Assembly: GCA_017562135.1 (NCBI GenBank)
Contig: QEYB01001360.1
Span: forward strand, 33,321-97,320
Direction of reading: 5' to 3'
Length of the DNA: 64,000 bases
DNA from: Dipylidium caninum
Taxonomy: Eukaryota; Platyhelminthes; Cestoda; Cyclophyllidea; Dipylidiidae
Positions 1-14,446 of the stretch are shown here, one piece after another. The position numbers were made by a program, and so were the translations under genes. The notes beneath the pieces were generated by a model. It was not told the origin of the DNA. It worked only from the letters and a program-made list of their open reading frames with translations, and did no database searches. How positions within the stretch are numbered: the first letter of the stretch is position 1; every line of letters begins with the position of its first letter.

Positions 1-3000
1 TTCCCGTGAGGGCTGTCGACTTTTAGGGGTCATTCATGGGTAGTTTGGGCGCCACGACCGTCGAGACCTGCGGATTGGGCTACGGGCCTCCGGATCACGC
101 TGTTATATATGCCAGTGTAAAACTTGCGCAATTATAATAGTCACTACATTCTCAAATGGCTCACTTACGCCCTCTTGTGAGTTGGAGTAAATTTACTGTC
201 CTCTCACTCTCCTCTGGGTTTTTTTGAGTTCTTGCCATCCCGTCCATCAGATCACATCGTCTTTAGATTTGAAGTGTATGGCGTGGACGGCATAGTAATT
301 TTATTTTCAGCAGGTACGTGGGTGAGGCGCCCGCCACATTTACATGACTGAGAGATGAATTCCTCTGTTGTATTTGTACGCATGTCATTTTTAACAGCAC
401 ACGATGCATATTTTAGGCCATTTTTCACATCGATGCCTTCCAGATAAACCTTTCGACGAGTAAGTCATCTCTATAGGATAAATGGACTATTATCCAGTTC
501 TAAAAGTATTAATAAGTACGATTTTTATTTATGGATGAATTCTTATAGTTCACTGCAAATATAATTGCTTCAACGCGTTCTCGTTGCTTCGAAGTGAGTG
601 TTCCAACGCTTAGATGCTAGATGATTTGGGACATTTCGACTCTCACGGTTATGGTCGCACATGCTATATCATGATATACACGTTTCGTGTTTGTGCTACA
701 AGCGTGGACTAAACCGTCCGGGCATAGTCTACTTTTAGCCGTCTAACTCAATGTCATTAGCCTCGGAAGACTTGCGTAAAAAATGCAATGAATACGGAAC
801 GCCTGAACCGTTGGCACCAGCTATTGCCGAGTTCTCATTTCATTGTGTCACACCCTACAAGAGTCTTGGATGAGATGGCGTTTGTATTCTACCTCATGGA
901 GACCTCTTCGTCGGCCTATAATTAGTAATTTGGTATTATTCTTATCAGAGCATATTTCTTGTTACCTTGCGTAGTAGGAGACACTTTATGACCGAAAAAC
1001 GAAATTGCTTAGTCTCCCACCATTTCACAATTACCACGGCCGAGCACTAGCATAGGACATACTTAGTATCAGAGCATGCAACATTTGGGACATCGTGTCA
1101 AGCCGTGTTTGTCCACCAATCCGCTTACTTCAAACAATCCGACACTAGCGAAATTTGACTTCATCTTTACTTCTTCACCCGTTCCAACTTCCTGTTTTGA
1201 TGAAATGTTAATTTACTGAGAGGAATTTTCAAAAACAGACCGACTGGATATTTGGCCTGAGATCATATTAGGCCCTGGCATTAAGGGACCGGTGTTTGAC
1301 TCTCGCAGGTTTGCGACAAATGTCAGTATTTGAGGTTCAGTAAACCGACGAGTGGTGCAATTTATATTTCAACTAGACCATTTCTGGCCATGTTCCGGAA
1401 AGACTGCAACAATCATATCATTTCAGGAGTTGATAAATTACATGAACTTTTAGCGGTATGGCCCGAAAATGCGTGCCTGCCTCAGTGACGTTTCCAAGGC
1501 CTGGAAAGAGGGTTCACATTCCTCCAGGAGGCTGTAAATCTTGCGATTCTTGTGGAGTCGCTCGCAAAAGTGTGCCAAGAAGTGCAAGTAATCTTGGTAT
1601 ACACCACCATCCTACTTCGGCTCTTCCTACATCCTTTTACTGTAATATCTTTAGCTGGTCTGATCTCATCCAGACTTCTTTGGGATTCTGGCAAGCTCTC
1701 TCGATCAACGACCCGATCAGTCTATTCATCCGATTTAGGGCTAATGGGATGGAAATCATTATTACGGCATTACGGCACTGTACTCTCGAACCAAGTCAAC
1801 TCAATTGTATTCGCCTTCATCGAACCTGTGTCGACGTGGATGGAGAATAACTTACGCATACCTGTGCATTCACGTGCCTGCCTCCATTGGGTATAGCACA
1901 GCGGCTGTAGTAATTTTATCACCGTATTAAGTCAAACAATCGTTTGAATCGCATACAGGCTGTTATAAAGTTGAATCGTAGAGGAGATCCTGACCACACC
2001 CAAAGGCTACCCTATCGGTTACTTAACTGGAGCCTTACAAGATGGGAATTCACTCGACAGGCGGCAAAACCTCAAGATCTCTCCGACACCTAGGCGTTAT
2101 GAAATAAGTCTAAGGGGAACTGTTAACATATATGGATGATGAAAAGATATAATAAGGCAGAAGCGGAGGGAAAATTTATCCTGTGGTTGAGATTATCATG
2201 TATTTTAGCACATGCCACAGCACAACATGAAGACGGCAGCAGGTCCCTGAACTTAGAGTCCTCATTTCACTTATATGCGCCAATGGTTGACATTGATCCA
2301 TGCTGCTGTTCTCCCTTTGTACTGAACCGGGGAATCAAACTGTACTGCCCTATGTTAAGTGCAATTCAGCATAAAGGCATTGACATAAGACAAAACAGCT
2401 CGTAAGTCAAAGACTCTTGGTGCGTCATGACCGTGACTTAATGCGAAGTCGATCCCTCAATTCTCAAGATTACCCTCTTCCTCCTATATCCTGACCGATC
2501 AGAATTTGGCAGATACTACATTTTAGTATAAATTCACGCAGAGTGGACTCTTCCACCGTTCCTTTCAGTGGAGCAATATCGGCCATCCTTACTCAGTACA
2601 AGTCCGGAAACTCTAAGACCACAAAACATACTTTTCATGTTGTAATGAGAAAAGGTTTTCAACCTCTAGATCAGCCACCTAGGCTGGCCAAGTAAGGCAG
2701 GTTAATGGCAGGGAAGAATGCCAAATTAGTTCATTACACCTAGTGAGGTCTGTTGATCTGTAGGCGTCTTGGCCAGATGGAGAACTGTTTGTCATTACGT
2801 TCTGCGACGCTGAATGTAAATAACCAAATAGCCATCATCCAGAAGGTTAAAAAATAGGATTCGCTTGTTTATACCTCTCCGGTCATGAGGAGCGTAGACA
2901 CCCGGAGAGAAATGTTTTAGTATCATCTACGGTTTGCGTAAGCTCATTTGGCGCCTCTCGTAAAATTTTCACCACCTGCCTCGATATAACACAAGATTAT

Positions 3001-6000
3001 TCGGTGCAAGAAACTGGAGGTTCAACAATATTCGACTACTACTTTTTTGCTCTAAATGCAGTGATAATGAAAAATTATCTGATAACTATCTCGCCATCGA
3101 AGGATGGGAAATTATACAAATACGAGTGAGTAACCGATTGGCTGGACTACCGAACAAGATTAGATATGTGAAACATCTTCGCGGTTAGGGGACTTGTGCA
3201 TTACAGCAAGTCTCCCCAAATGACAGCTGAAACAAACGCGTTGTCTACGTCCTCTTTGTAATACCATAATTCCGCTGTTTTTTGTTCTCACGTTCCACGG
3301 CATTATCCTCAGCCCTTTCGTGTCATGTTGCAGTCCAAATGACGACTCGGAGGGCAGCAGTTGGTGCATCCCGTGCTGGAAGCAATCCTGCATAAAGATT
3401 TGTTACGATTTTTTCCACCTGAAATAAAGCCAGTCGTTAAGGAAGAAAGGTGCGTTTTTCGGTTGAGTGGAGAAGAACATGAGTTGTCTACCTTCAAAAC
3501 CCTCCATTTCCAATTTTGACAGAAGAGAAGGTTTACAAATCTTAATGTCGTTGCGATGAAGAAAATAATTCTCAGCGACGACACTTGATTGCCGCGTCTG
3601 AGGCATCTATCAATATCATACTCCAGAAATATGGCACTTCATCCTCCTAAGACGGTGGTCCTGCTCTCGACAAAATCTGCCTTGACTAACACTGAGGAAC
3701 ACAATTCTTATAAAAGTTGTGTTGATGATACACCTCTCCTATAGGTCATGGGGTAGTTGGAATTCACACCGTCACTCCTTTCGACTAAACGGGGAAGAGG
3801 GACAGCGGGAAACGCAGTAAATGAGGAGGAGGAGGGAGGAGGGAGAGGAGGGAGAAGGCAGAGAACTACCGAAGTCAGTTAATCATTTCCACGTAGCCTT
3901 GTGATTGCACCTATAAAGACTTGGTGGGAGGAAGTTCAAGTCCTATCACAATGTACTTTTATTTCCTCCTGAGCCAAGATGTTATCTACGTGACTTTCAC
4001 GACAGCGTATGTTCAATCGCCTTGAGTACGTCATCCATTTCCACATCTCAAACATCATACAGTCGAGGTTAAAGGTAGTTGCCTTGCTTCCGTCTTCTCT
4101 TCGTGTTAAAGATTTGGAGTTGATTGGTCTCTCTAACCTCGTTTATTACACGGAAAGTGGGAGATGTAATGTGTTCGGAAAATGATAGGAAAATCGTCTA
4201 TAGGACATACATTTACGTATTTCCGCCTTTCCCAAAGTGTTATTTAGGTGATCTCACCAGTGGAATTCGTAGTTGAACCAAAATAGACTTCTTTCTATGT
4301 TGTTTGTGTGCATGTACGTGTATGAGCCCTCATCATCGCCTGGATACCCCATAGTACACGAAACCCCACCCCTTCGACGAGAGATTCCACCACAAAACCT
4401 GTAAATCTGATGTGAGCTGACGACCAAATTTACAGGATTGTGAGTTCTCTCTCTTCAAGCAGTTGAGAGAAGTCAATGGGATGGCAGTTCAGGGAAGATT
4501 ATCAGATGGGTTGATGATGATAAAAGCGTATTCCCGTAGTCCTCGCTATTGTCTCTGAGTGCACCAAAGTGGGATGTAAAGTCCTTTGAATGGCAGTCCC
4601 ATGTTCAAAATATTATTCCCCCATCAATAACACATTCTTTAGCCGACTAGTAGCGAATTTATGTTGCACTAACGTACCGGAAATTTGGAAAGCAAGGTAC
4701 CCACGTTCACAAGCGTCCAGGTCAAACTAAACTCGGGTAAACCCCAAAACTAAAAACCCAATTATCTTTTCGGTACATCAATAAAGCTTTATTGCATCAT
4801 TTTCGGGAGCCCATTAACATTTGAACTGTTTTAAGTTCACATTCCGAAAAGTCATAGTGAATAAATGAATCTACCACATGAATTTGGTAAGTGGATCCCG
4901 CCTTTCCTGCTCGATCCAGACGCAAGATAAATTGACTATTTTCAATCTCCACCGAGGTATAATCAAAGAAGTAAACTTCACTGACCAGGGGGATTTGCAC
5001 AATTTGCCCAGTTCAAAGTAACTTGTGTCTAGTTGAATTTCGATAGGATCTCCCTTCTCCCCGGACAGGCGTATTTGTCACTTTATGGCGATGGCAAGCA
5101 ATGTAACGACGCCACCATCGCTAAGGTAGCATGGATGAAGCAATATTAAACTGGGGTGGGAGAATGGAAAGGTTACAAGCTCAAATTGGCGAAATCACAT
5201 CAAGTCAGGATTCCACTTCGACGCCGTGGAGGGCGTGGATGTGCAAGTACACGAAAACAATTAACAAAGTAAAAAATTTCGTGACTCCCACCACTCTCAC
5301 CCCACCCTCCTACAAAATAGAAGATAAACTACACTTTAAATTGTTTAGACGATGCGCAACACCTCTGTTATTGTTTACTCCCTTCTGTTTACTCACAGTG
5401 ATCACTTACAGTGGTGATAACGCAGTGTTGTTTTATTGGCGATTTGCTTTGTTTAAACGTTTATTGCATTCCAACCTGATCCCACACCGGCCGGCCGGCC
5501 GAAACTGCTCTAACAAAGTGAGACAGTTTTCATTCAAAATAGACGACACACTTTCCAAATAACTTTCAAGTTTACAATGTAGGTTGCAGTGAATACGAAT
5601 TCTTCATTTATTCGAGCTCCGCCTACCACAGTGCTCCTGCCACGTTGACGAAGCTCGACCGTGAGACATAAACGTAAAAGTTGTTTATACTTCTCCGTCC
5701 ACACAAGATGAACCGCGGAATACCTTAATTCTGAACTCTTGACTCCCGTTTTTTAACAATCATAACGTATTTCGTGAAGAAGCCGAGGTGGTGTGTACAT
5801 ATCCGGTGGTATAGCGTTAGCAGAATCCCACTGTGCTGGGCGGTCCGAACAACTTCACCTCAATATCACTTTCCCCCCCCCCCTGTGGCATCTATTACTT
5901 GCCTCCAGAGCCACAAATATGTGAAATATGGCCACGATTTATGACAATTAATTGTGACAAGGTGTATGATAAACAGTTTGGAGGATGGTCGTATTTGGAG

Positions 6001-9000
6001 GATGGTCGTATTTCGAGTGTGGCAGTCGTTTCCGCCATACCCGTCCACCATACCTTTATTTTGTATACTTTTTTTTCCTGAGCAAGTGTACAGATCACGT
6101 GATCTTCAACACAAGGCATTAATTACGACAGACGTTTTCCACCATAGTGACATAAAATATGCTTTAATCTTTGCTTTCAGAACAAGAGAGGCGGTCTTAA
6201 CTTCCGCTTACTTTACTAGATTAAATTATCAGCCTTATTCTTTCACTTTGTGCACTCATTACACATACAAAGCACAGTTGAATGTGAAGTCCACCCAATT
6301 TCAGTTGTTTATTTTACCTCCACCTTCAAGGAGGCTTGTATAGAAGTCATCAAAGGAACCGATTAAAATATCATTGTCTCGAGAGTAACTGAAAAAAAAA
6401 ATAATAAATGTGGATTTACTGACTTCGTTGGGGTGGGAGGCCCCTTCTCTCCGCCATAAAACCCATCTAACACTCATTGGGAGAATACAGATTAATTTGC
6501 TTACTCTCTCACTGTGGCCAGCTATCAAAAGGTCAACCATCGGCTGGTTTACTGCGTTGATGTGTTTGTGGCACTTTGATCCAACCAAATGACACAAATT
6601 TTGGATACAACCAGTTTAAGATGGCACTGTCAGCGAGGTCGGATTGGAAAATGCAATGTCCTCTAATGTGTGATGTTAAAAAAAGAAATGGCAAGGGGCT
6701 AGGACCTTTTGATCCTATAGTTTTATTCAATCGAAAGCTTCTCCTGCAGGATTTTCGAGGGGTACGCGGTTTCCCCTCCCCATTCTCTTTGTGCAATGGG
6801 TTCGTATGAGTGGGAAACGGTGGTCTCAACTTTCTACGGCCTCGTCACACTTAAGACATAATGTCATGTGCCTTCCGGCCATTCCGACATCTCTCTGAGA
6901 TCGTCATCTCAAAAAAGGTTTGTTAAATTGACGAATACGAATTTTGGAAACATTGTTGACCTTCTGATCTCCACTGCGCCTCATAATCACCTAGTTTTCA
7001 CGTTGGACGATATTAAAGCCCAGCCAGTGGATATTGTCTTCGTCTCCTCGACTTCGGGTGACCACGCGGAGGACCAGTCTTTGGTGGCCAAATGCCCAAC
7101 TTCTGGCCACTCCAAGCTCATACCGTTTTGAGATGTCGATGTTAAATAACACCGTGTCTGACCAGAACACAATTTTAAATAATGAACACTTACACAACGA
7201 AAGGTTGGATACAATCCCACTCTGGGAGGCTACCGACACTTCTCTTTATCCCTCCAAATTGTTGCGATGTAATCAAGTTGATGCATAAGACAAGATCGTG
7301 CTTACACGTAGTGAATAAAACGTAAAAATTCATGGAAAGGTAGGGAGCGACCGTATGATTCTTCTCTCCTCTTTGACTGATATTACAAAAACACTTTTCA
7401 ACAAAAGTAATCAGTTTGCATTTTAACTCGGCGTCTGACTGTCACCGATTGTGCAAAGATGGTGATAACCGTCCATGGAAAGCCATTTACTTCTAAAGTC
7501 GCATGCCAGAATGATAGCTTGGCGATAAGGCGTTAAGGAGACTTTATAGTAAGATTAGAAGAGGCCGGTTAGACAGCCGATTCGAGCATGAGGATTGTAC
7601 CCATTTTATTAAATGTAGAGCTTGTTCACATTCTACCTATTTTTCAAAAGGGATGTTCACCGTGAACCACTTCAATTCAAGAAAATACACCAAAGTCTTA
7701 CCCATGATAAAAGCCTTTTCTGAGAAAGTGTTCGCAGTGTCAGTAATAGTGGGCGATAATTTCCTCATGTTTACCTTTGCACTCCGTTCACAGAAGCGTA
7801 GAAAGATAGTGAATACACTTAGACGGGAGTTAATGTGAGTCAAAGAGAGAAAGAGAAGGAACATTAAATGATCCGAAAAATTTAATTAGTCATTGCATGT
7901 TGTTGGGTCCCAGTTGCTCCAACTTCACCGCTCGCCAGGTCCATGAGGGCATATCTTGTTCTTGTGGGTGTGTGTGAGTGCATGTGTGTACGCGTGGGGA
8001 TATAAACAAGCTGTTTCAAAATTATTGAAAATTTTTTGACAAATAAATCACAGTACATAACTCTCATAGTGAGTGTGTACCACATTTCCGGCCGCGAATC
8101 TCTGGAGTCCTCATAGAAAGAGTGCAGAATGATATTACATAAAAGTTAGTAGGACATTCATTCCGTTCACCTCGTACATGCCATTCAGTCGACTTCCCTA
8201 CTGTCAGCTCAGTTGTGTCATAAGACTAAGTAAAATCACGTCAGCTCCTATGGAGAAGAGAAAAAAGCACCCAATATAGTGCGGCAGGAGAGATGTTTAG
8301 CCACCGACGCCGTGTGGATGTCCGATGAAAAGTTAAATATAACTCCATTGCACAACTGTCCCAACTGATTACGGCTATAAAAAGATTGGAACATCAGTGG
8401 AGACCGCGCCAGCCGCCTTTTTCCTCGTTCACAAAATATTCCATCTTCATGGACATGTAGGCTTCCTTTACAACTCTAAATTGTTAAATACTTTAATCTT
8501 CCTACGAAGGTGATTGAACCTTCGCTGCAAAGGCAGAAGACCTAACTGCATGCCTAAGATCTGATATGGAACCTACGCTCCCTCCAAGCGATTACTTAAG
8601 GCGAGTACTGATTAGACAAGTCACATTTCTCCCACTAATATCCTCTTACCCGTTGTCACTTTCCCGGTGGAAAACAAAGTCATTAGTTTTTTTCAAGGAA
8701 GAAAATAGGGAAGACCTAGTTCTGAGTGAACTGAGTGAATATTCTGAGCGTGAATCCACCACGTCGGATGAATGTAGACCGATAATGTCTTAAGATCACA
8801 AATTTGGTCTCACTATCAACTACCTGTCCTCATATAGGATTGGCTTTGGTCACCACAGCAGTCTCTACCGGGGGATAAAATAGAATCTCTTTTTCCTCGC
8901 AAACATGCGAGATCATACTGATGAAAATGTCATGAAATAAAATCTCATTGCGACCCAGTGTGCTGGGGGAAGAGAACCGACAACCAATCAACGGTGCTTT

Positions 9001-11640
9001 GAAGTAAGTCGGAGACCAAGGGAGGCCTTTGTCCGTCTTTAGTCGTCTACCGCCATCCGGAAGAGAATCGCTGGTTCCTCTGACCCATGGGGAGACAGTG
9101 AAATTTTAAGTGATTCAGCTCAGTTCATCGCCTCCAAAAACCGAGCCAGTAATACCCCATTTAATCAACCGAAGTTTCTTATTAGATGTCGGCTCACCTT
9201 ATCCCAAATTCTAGTGAAATATAAGTAACGGAAGTTGAGAAATTTGAAGCCTTGATCCATTGAATTTAATTCGTTTCTACTTTCGTGGACAAGCATGTTG
9301 GGAATGGGTTTTAGGCAACCTCAATTATTATAAACATTGAGGCGTAAAGCGACTTAGAGGCAATAGTCGGGATTCCGTCGACGCTCACTTAACTTACTTC
9401 CCTCGACATACTCGTGTTACGTTTCCAGTCTATCCACGTATTCGCCCGTAAGGGCAAATACCGACTTCTCGCAGTGGAGAGGCTTTTAGTTAAGTGCATA
9501 AAAGAATTTTACTGAAGTTATATCAAAATAATGCTGCTATCGGATCTCAGTGATACACTACCGTTTTAACGAGCAGAGAAAAGGAGGCGATGCTCACCTC
9601 GTTTGCATTAATTACGAGTTTTTGATAGCAATTAATTATGTTAATTCGTCTTCCATCATTAACTTGCAAATTTTAACAAAAACGACGGCAAGCCTGAACT
9701 ACTCTCCTCCAAGTCCCACTGCTTTTTGGCGGGACAGAGAGAGGCGAGGCGAGGCGAGGCGACGCGAGAAGACTTGGGGTGGAATGGGGCAGAGTTAGGC
9801 TTCAAAGTAAAACTACTTCCCACATCATCGTTCGTTTCTTATACACCCTGTCGACATTAATTATCACCAAAAACAAGACTATTAAAATGTGTGTAATGAC
9901 TGTCTAAGCATGCCATGTTGCTCTTCCACTATTTTTTCCTTTTCTTCCACCCCTTTGCACGTCTACGGCCAGGAGTTAGGGTGGAAGAGGATTAGTATAG
10001 CATGTTGGAATTAGGCAGACTGTTTATTACACACCCTCGTCTTTTTACGTAAATAATGTTACACATAAAACCACCTTATAACCTTCCAGCCCATCATCAG
10101 ACTTGGAGACGACCTAAGGAGATAAAGTCTCCCACCTTTTCAGTCTGTTCGCAAAACAACTTTACCGTCTCATTTCCTTCTCCGGTTATGACTTTCCAGC
10201 CTTGATAAGCCAAGGGTGATATCTGTTATTTTTGGAATAAACTCTTCTGTTAACCTCTCGAAGATAGAAGTTGAGGGGCCAGAGGAGGAGACCAAGTGAC
10301 AAGTTAGTGAAAGTACATTAGGCCGATGCCAGCGAGGAAAGCGATGGTGGCATTTAAGTTTCCTTTTTTTAGGTTTCCTTAATTTGCATTTAGGCGAGTA
10401 CGAATGAATTTGTTTGACATTATAACAGACATTTCGATGAAGGTAGACGATTATTCTGTCCGAGGAATGGACGGAAGTTAGTAGAGATTGGAATAAGGGG
10501 ATTGCTTTTCGCCTAGGGCCACCCTTTGTCTACGCTAGGGCTTTGCCAGTGACATGACCATAAAGTTAGGTTTTTAATTATCATTAACACATCTCATCGT
10601 GTCAGGTGAAATTTTCCGACCATTACATCAAAGCATGAGTCGTATGCTGTTAAAAGGGAGGTCATGTAAAAATTTCCCAGTGTGAAAAGTCTCCACTTGT
10701 CGGACCGGTTAAGGTGAATAAATGGCTTGAGGCTTTTAATGGGCCTTGGCCTCCGTCGACTGACTGGGGAAAGCTCGCAATTTTCTCGCATTGGAACTTA
10801 CCTCTGTCCCTAGCTCTCTCTCTCCCTCTAACCTTCAGATGAGTTTGGTGCCGTAGGTGTATATGTGACTTACTGCACAAGGGTTGTTCATCCACCGCCA
10901 ATTTGTACTTACCTCGAATGAATTGGCCGCCAGGTTGCGCCGACAGCCTCCCACATTTTCTCCGCGTTAATATTACCCCATGTCTGTTTTAACTGACAGT
11001 GAAAGGTGAATTACAATGAAAGTGAGACAGGCTACCATAGTAAACAATGGGTGTTGAGGCAGAGAGTGATTTCGCTGTCCGTTTATGATTGATAGGCGAC
11101 TTCAAAGTGAATATACAACTGACATCAAAGCCAGTTATTTGTTTGTCTCCCCGTAAGTAATTGTATTAAAATGAGGTCCCTCTTAATGATTTCACATTCA
11201 TTAGAAGCAGCGGACATTGGCCACTGTGCCAGGTATGCAACAACTTCAACCTTCGACCGACATCGAGTCAATGAGACCGTAGACGTTAATGCATCCTCAT
11301 CGCACCTGGCTCAAGTACTTCCAATAATAAGTAGTGCTTCCTGTGAAGCGCACTTAATCCAATCCGTGAGTCTCTTGCCGCCTACTTACAGTTATTGTTA
11401 GTCAGAAACGGTTAAAATCAGCCCAGTCGCAAAGCGTGGGTGACAATGATATGAGAGTCCTAACTGTCCTCGACTCATTCGTCGGTCAGGCGAGAGTCTA
11501 GTATATCGTTCATTTTGGAATGAATTCAAATAATGACCGGCTGATCTGAAGAGGGTATAATTAAGGCTGTAAATATTTGACTAAAAGTTATGAAAGGGGC
11601 GTTTCTGTTTAGTCTGTGTTCAGCAGGCTATACGAGTTCA
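1..11640. other. Gene-poor intergenic DNA
   Basis: I find no gene here. Open frames are short (at most 143 codons), unrelated to any family I know, and have no supporting splice structure. Only simple-sequence patches stand out: a GGA-rich purine run near 3,824-3,857, a C run at 5,874-5,883, a GGCCGGCCGGCC palindrome near 5,489-5,501 and a GGCGA run near 9,744-9,763. Exons of a divergent gene could still hide here, because splicing cannot be excluded by eye. Confidence 0.55.
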
Positions 11641-12250
11641 AATTGAGTCAGCCAGCTCGACAAGTTTCGATGAAAACAGTAATGAGACATTTGAAGTTGG
11701 ATGCATTGTGAACAAAATGTTCAATGATTCTTCCAAAATCTTCCTTCTGGCAGTTTGAGTATCGTGAAGGCGACTACTGGCCCATGTTATGATGACTGTG
11801 GAATCGGATCCAACACAACAACTGTTCGTGAACTTGGACCTAAACGAGGAACTGATGTCATATAGTCGGCCGTATTAAAACAATGTCTGTCTGCAACAAA
11901 AGAGGTCGCAACTGTGGCGTGCCAACCGATGAAACTGCAAATGATCGACCGACGGGAAGATCAACTGCAAATCTGTGTTGCGTCCTTCACAGTACGCGAG
12001 TGCCATCGTTTTTGCAAAAAATCATCACCCATGATGAAAAGTGGATTTCGTATGACAATCGAATGTTATGAAGCAAATGGGTAGTTAAGAATACACGCCC
12101 AGGACACACGCTTAGGCCGAAATCCCATGGAAACAATGGTGGTTGCCATATGGTTGAATGCCCGAGGAGTGATCCACTCCTTCCTTCCTTCCTTCCTTCC
12201 TACAACCAGAAGAAACCGTAACAGCGGCGGGGTCCTTTTGTCATGCGTGA
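11640..12250 (+). pseudogene. Degenerate mariner-family transposase fragment
   Basis: A relic of a mariner (IS630-Tc1-mariner) cut-and-paste transposase. The clearest part is at 12,003-12,066, which encodes FLQKIITHDEKW followed by ISYDN. This matches the conserved mariner block around the second catalytic aspartate, usually written GDEKW..YDN. The frame then stops at 12,069, and similarity continues weakly as KSHGNNGG near 12,118. Upstream, 11,620-11,880 has only faint traces of the N-terminal DNA-binding part with several frame changes. A TTCC microsatellite at 12,178-12,201 interrupts the 3' side. The C-terminal DD34D aspartate and both terminal inverted repeats are not recognisable, so the fragment cannot be active. 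Identity as mariner is fairly secure; the boundaries are approximate. Confidence 0.65.
12178..12201. repeat. TTCC microsatellite
   Basis: Five to six tandem copies of a tetranucleotide (TTCC on the + strand) lie inside the decayed mariner fragment. Confidence 0.85.
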
Positions 12251-14417
12251 GAGGGGGGGGGAAATAAGAGAGAAAAAGAACCAGCATCACTCAGTCTGTA
12301 TGGCGAAATGTCATTGTATAGTTATAGAGCACGACGACGGCATTAAGCTTTAATTACTGCTTACAGGTTAAATAACTTCTCTGCAACATGACATTTTACC
12401 ACACCCATTATACCTACCCCAAATTTCTCCGACTGATTGTTTACTTTTCCATATTTACAGATTATTTCAAGGGAAAAAGGAACACACTGAGCAAAATGAT
12501 ATTATAAAAGACTTTGGAGAAGTTGCTAAAAAGTATGCATTCTAAATGACGTGTCCAATTCTTGGCAGAACATTGTAATCGCCAATGGAGATTATTTCCA
12601 TTGAAATAATTATTTGTTTTCTACTTCTAATAAACCCCCGTTTCTTAGATTACAACCCGAACCTAATTTAAACAGTTTAGGGAGTATTTCATTAGCAATT
12701 TGTGGCCGGTAGCACTTGCATCATAATGGGCAAGGTCAAGTTCTTAGGTCTCACACCGGCCCCCAAGGGTTAAGTTTGGGATTAATCTTGTGGGCACCGA
12801 ATTTCCCTCTCCAGTTCTGAAATTTGTAAAAGTTCACCAAATTAAGTTCAATCATTCTACAGCCACATGTTCCCACATGGAAATAATCGCACTTGCGGTC
12901 CCTTACCACAGGCTTCTTTTTGTTCTGTCAGTTTTTGACGACTGAAAAACTATTCAATCCTCTAGAATAAGTAAGTTTCGTTTCCTATTTGAGAAATTAG
13001 CTCAAGCCACAGTCTGATTCGTCAATAGTCCACGGGGAAAGGCCATTGGTGGAAAGCAGTGCCGAAAAGAGAATGACAGGGGCACACCAGAGTACCGTAG
13101 CTTCACTTACGGCCTCGTCCCGAATCTTGGCGATTAAATGTCGCAATAGGCATGTAACTCGCCTTCGTGATGGCACACCTAAGACGGTCACCCAAAGATT
13201 GTTCCCTCTCTTAAGGAAGGGAAGTTGAAAGAGCAGCGGTGAAATTAAATGGTATTGTGGGAAGACGTGGAACAAGTATGGCGTATCAAAGGTACCTCTA
13301 GTCTGTCCAACGTCTGGTAGTCAATGAAGAGTTTACAAGCTCAACGGGAAATGTCGTTTAACTTCAAAATTGCAGCCCATCGTGCGCTCCGAGTCCCAGT
13401 TTGGAAGAGGCATGTAGGTAGATGGCGAAAATTTATGTACATCAGAAGGTTAATTTCGACCGGCAAGACATACTATTTCCTTTGCGTGTGTGGATGTGTG
13501 TGTGTATTTGCGTAAATGAGCAAAGCAAAGTCCTGCCTTCTGTAAAGTAACTTCTACCCCTCCACCGCCTCAAGATCCGAATCTGATTTAACTCCTGTTG
13601 TGGAGATAAGCAATCCTTAACTTTGAAACTTCTATTTCCAGACCGCGAATTACATATTAAATTAAGCCTTCCAAGGTAGGCAAAAACCATATACCAATGG
13701 TTAAAATTATTTTCAACTTATCTTATTGAAATGGCAGTTATTTAGACCGAAGCAGCAGACTCTGTAGCAAATTTAAAATTAATCGTCGATCTCTGTCACC
13801 CACAGAGTAAACTTCATCTCACCAAAATCTCCTTTTGCCTACATCTCCTTTGATGTGTAGGTCTAAAGGGGACGACCCAAAAAAACTTCAGGAAGCGGCA
13901 ACTGTTTTATTACTAATCTAAGTAAATCTGCTCCACCATTGTGTGCACTTATTCCTGGCGGGCATTAAGTGTTTGGGTGAAATATGCCTCATAGCCGCGT
14001 GAATGGAAAAGACAGTTGGTGGAACATTGTTGAATAAATGCGTGAGGATGTAAAAGACTAACGTGTGATCGCCTTTAACCACTTTGCATCCAGGAAAGAA
14101 CACCAGAAAGAGGTCGAAAAGGCGCAACAGAGATGGGGCGGATGACAGTAAACATGGGGTGAAAAGTTCTAAAAACAATTTTTATCTCAATGAGTCTTAG
14201 TGCCAGGCGGCGGTAGAGTCAATTAAAGATAGAAATAAAAGTTATTAAAAGCTTCACATTCCCATAACCAATTCTTAGGAGAAAAATAAATAGAAAAGGG
14301 ACATTTAGACGTCCTGGTGTGGACAGTTTTCCTTAAATTGGCCGGCTTGGGTGTAGTACGCAAAGAGAGAACACGTAAGATTTGAAAATTTGGTGCTAAT
14401 TTGAACTTATTCGGATG
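12251..14417. other. Intergenic DNA between two mariner relics
   Basis: No gene or RNA is recognised. Short frames at 12,997-13,275 and 13,918-14,178 on the minus strand show no motif and have no splice partners. A GT-rich run occurs near 13,486-13,510. Confidence 0.5.
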
Positions 14418-14446
14418 TACTAGGTCTGCCGGAAAGTCTTGTTCAC
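14418..14446. repeat. Putative mariner terminal inverted repeat plus TA target site
   Basis: TA at 14,418-14,419 is followed by a sequence starting CTAGGTCTGCCGG. This fits the YYAGRT start common in mariner termini and sits a short distance beyond the transposase C-terminus. The partner repeat was not found. Confidence 0.45.

Noticed and set aside
5131..5562. 143-codon frame, the longest in the left gene desert
   Set aside because: No recognisable domain, mixed composition, and no splice or promoter context; chance is the simpler reading.
6300..7250. Possible Tc1-like transposase on the minus strand (segments such as FKIVFWSDTVLF and CIFQSDLA)
   Set aside because: Only two short suggestive strings with wrong surroundings and no catalytic triad or terminal repeats; not enough to call.
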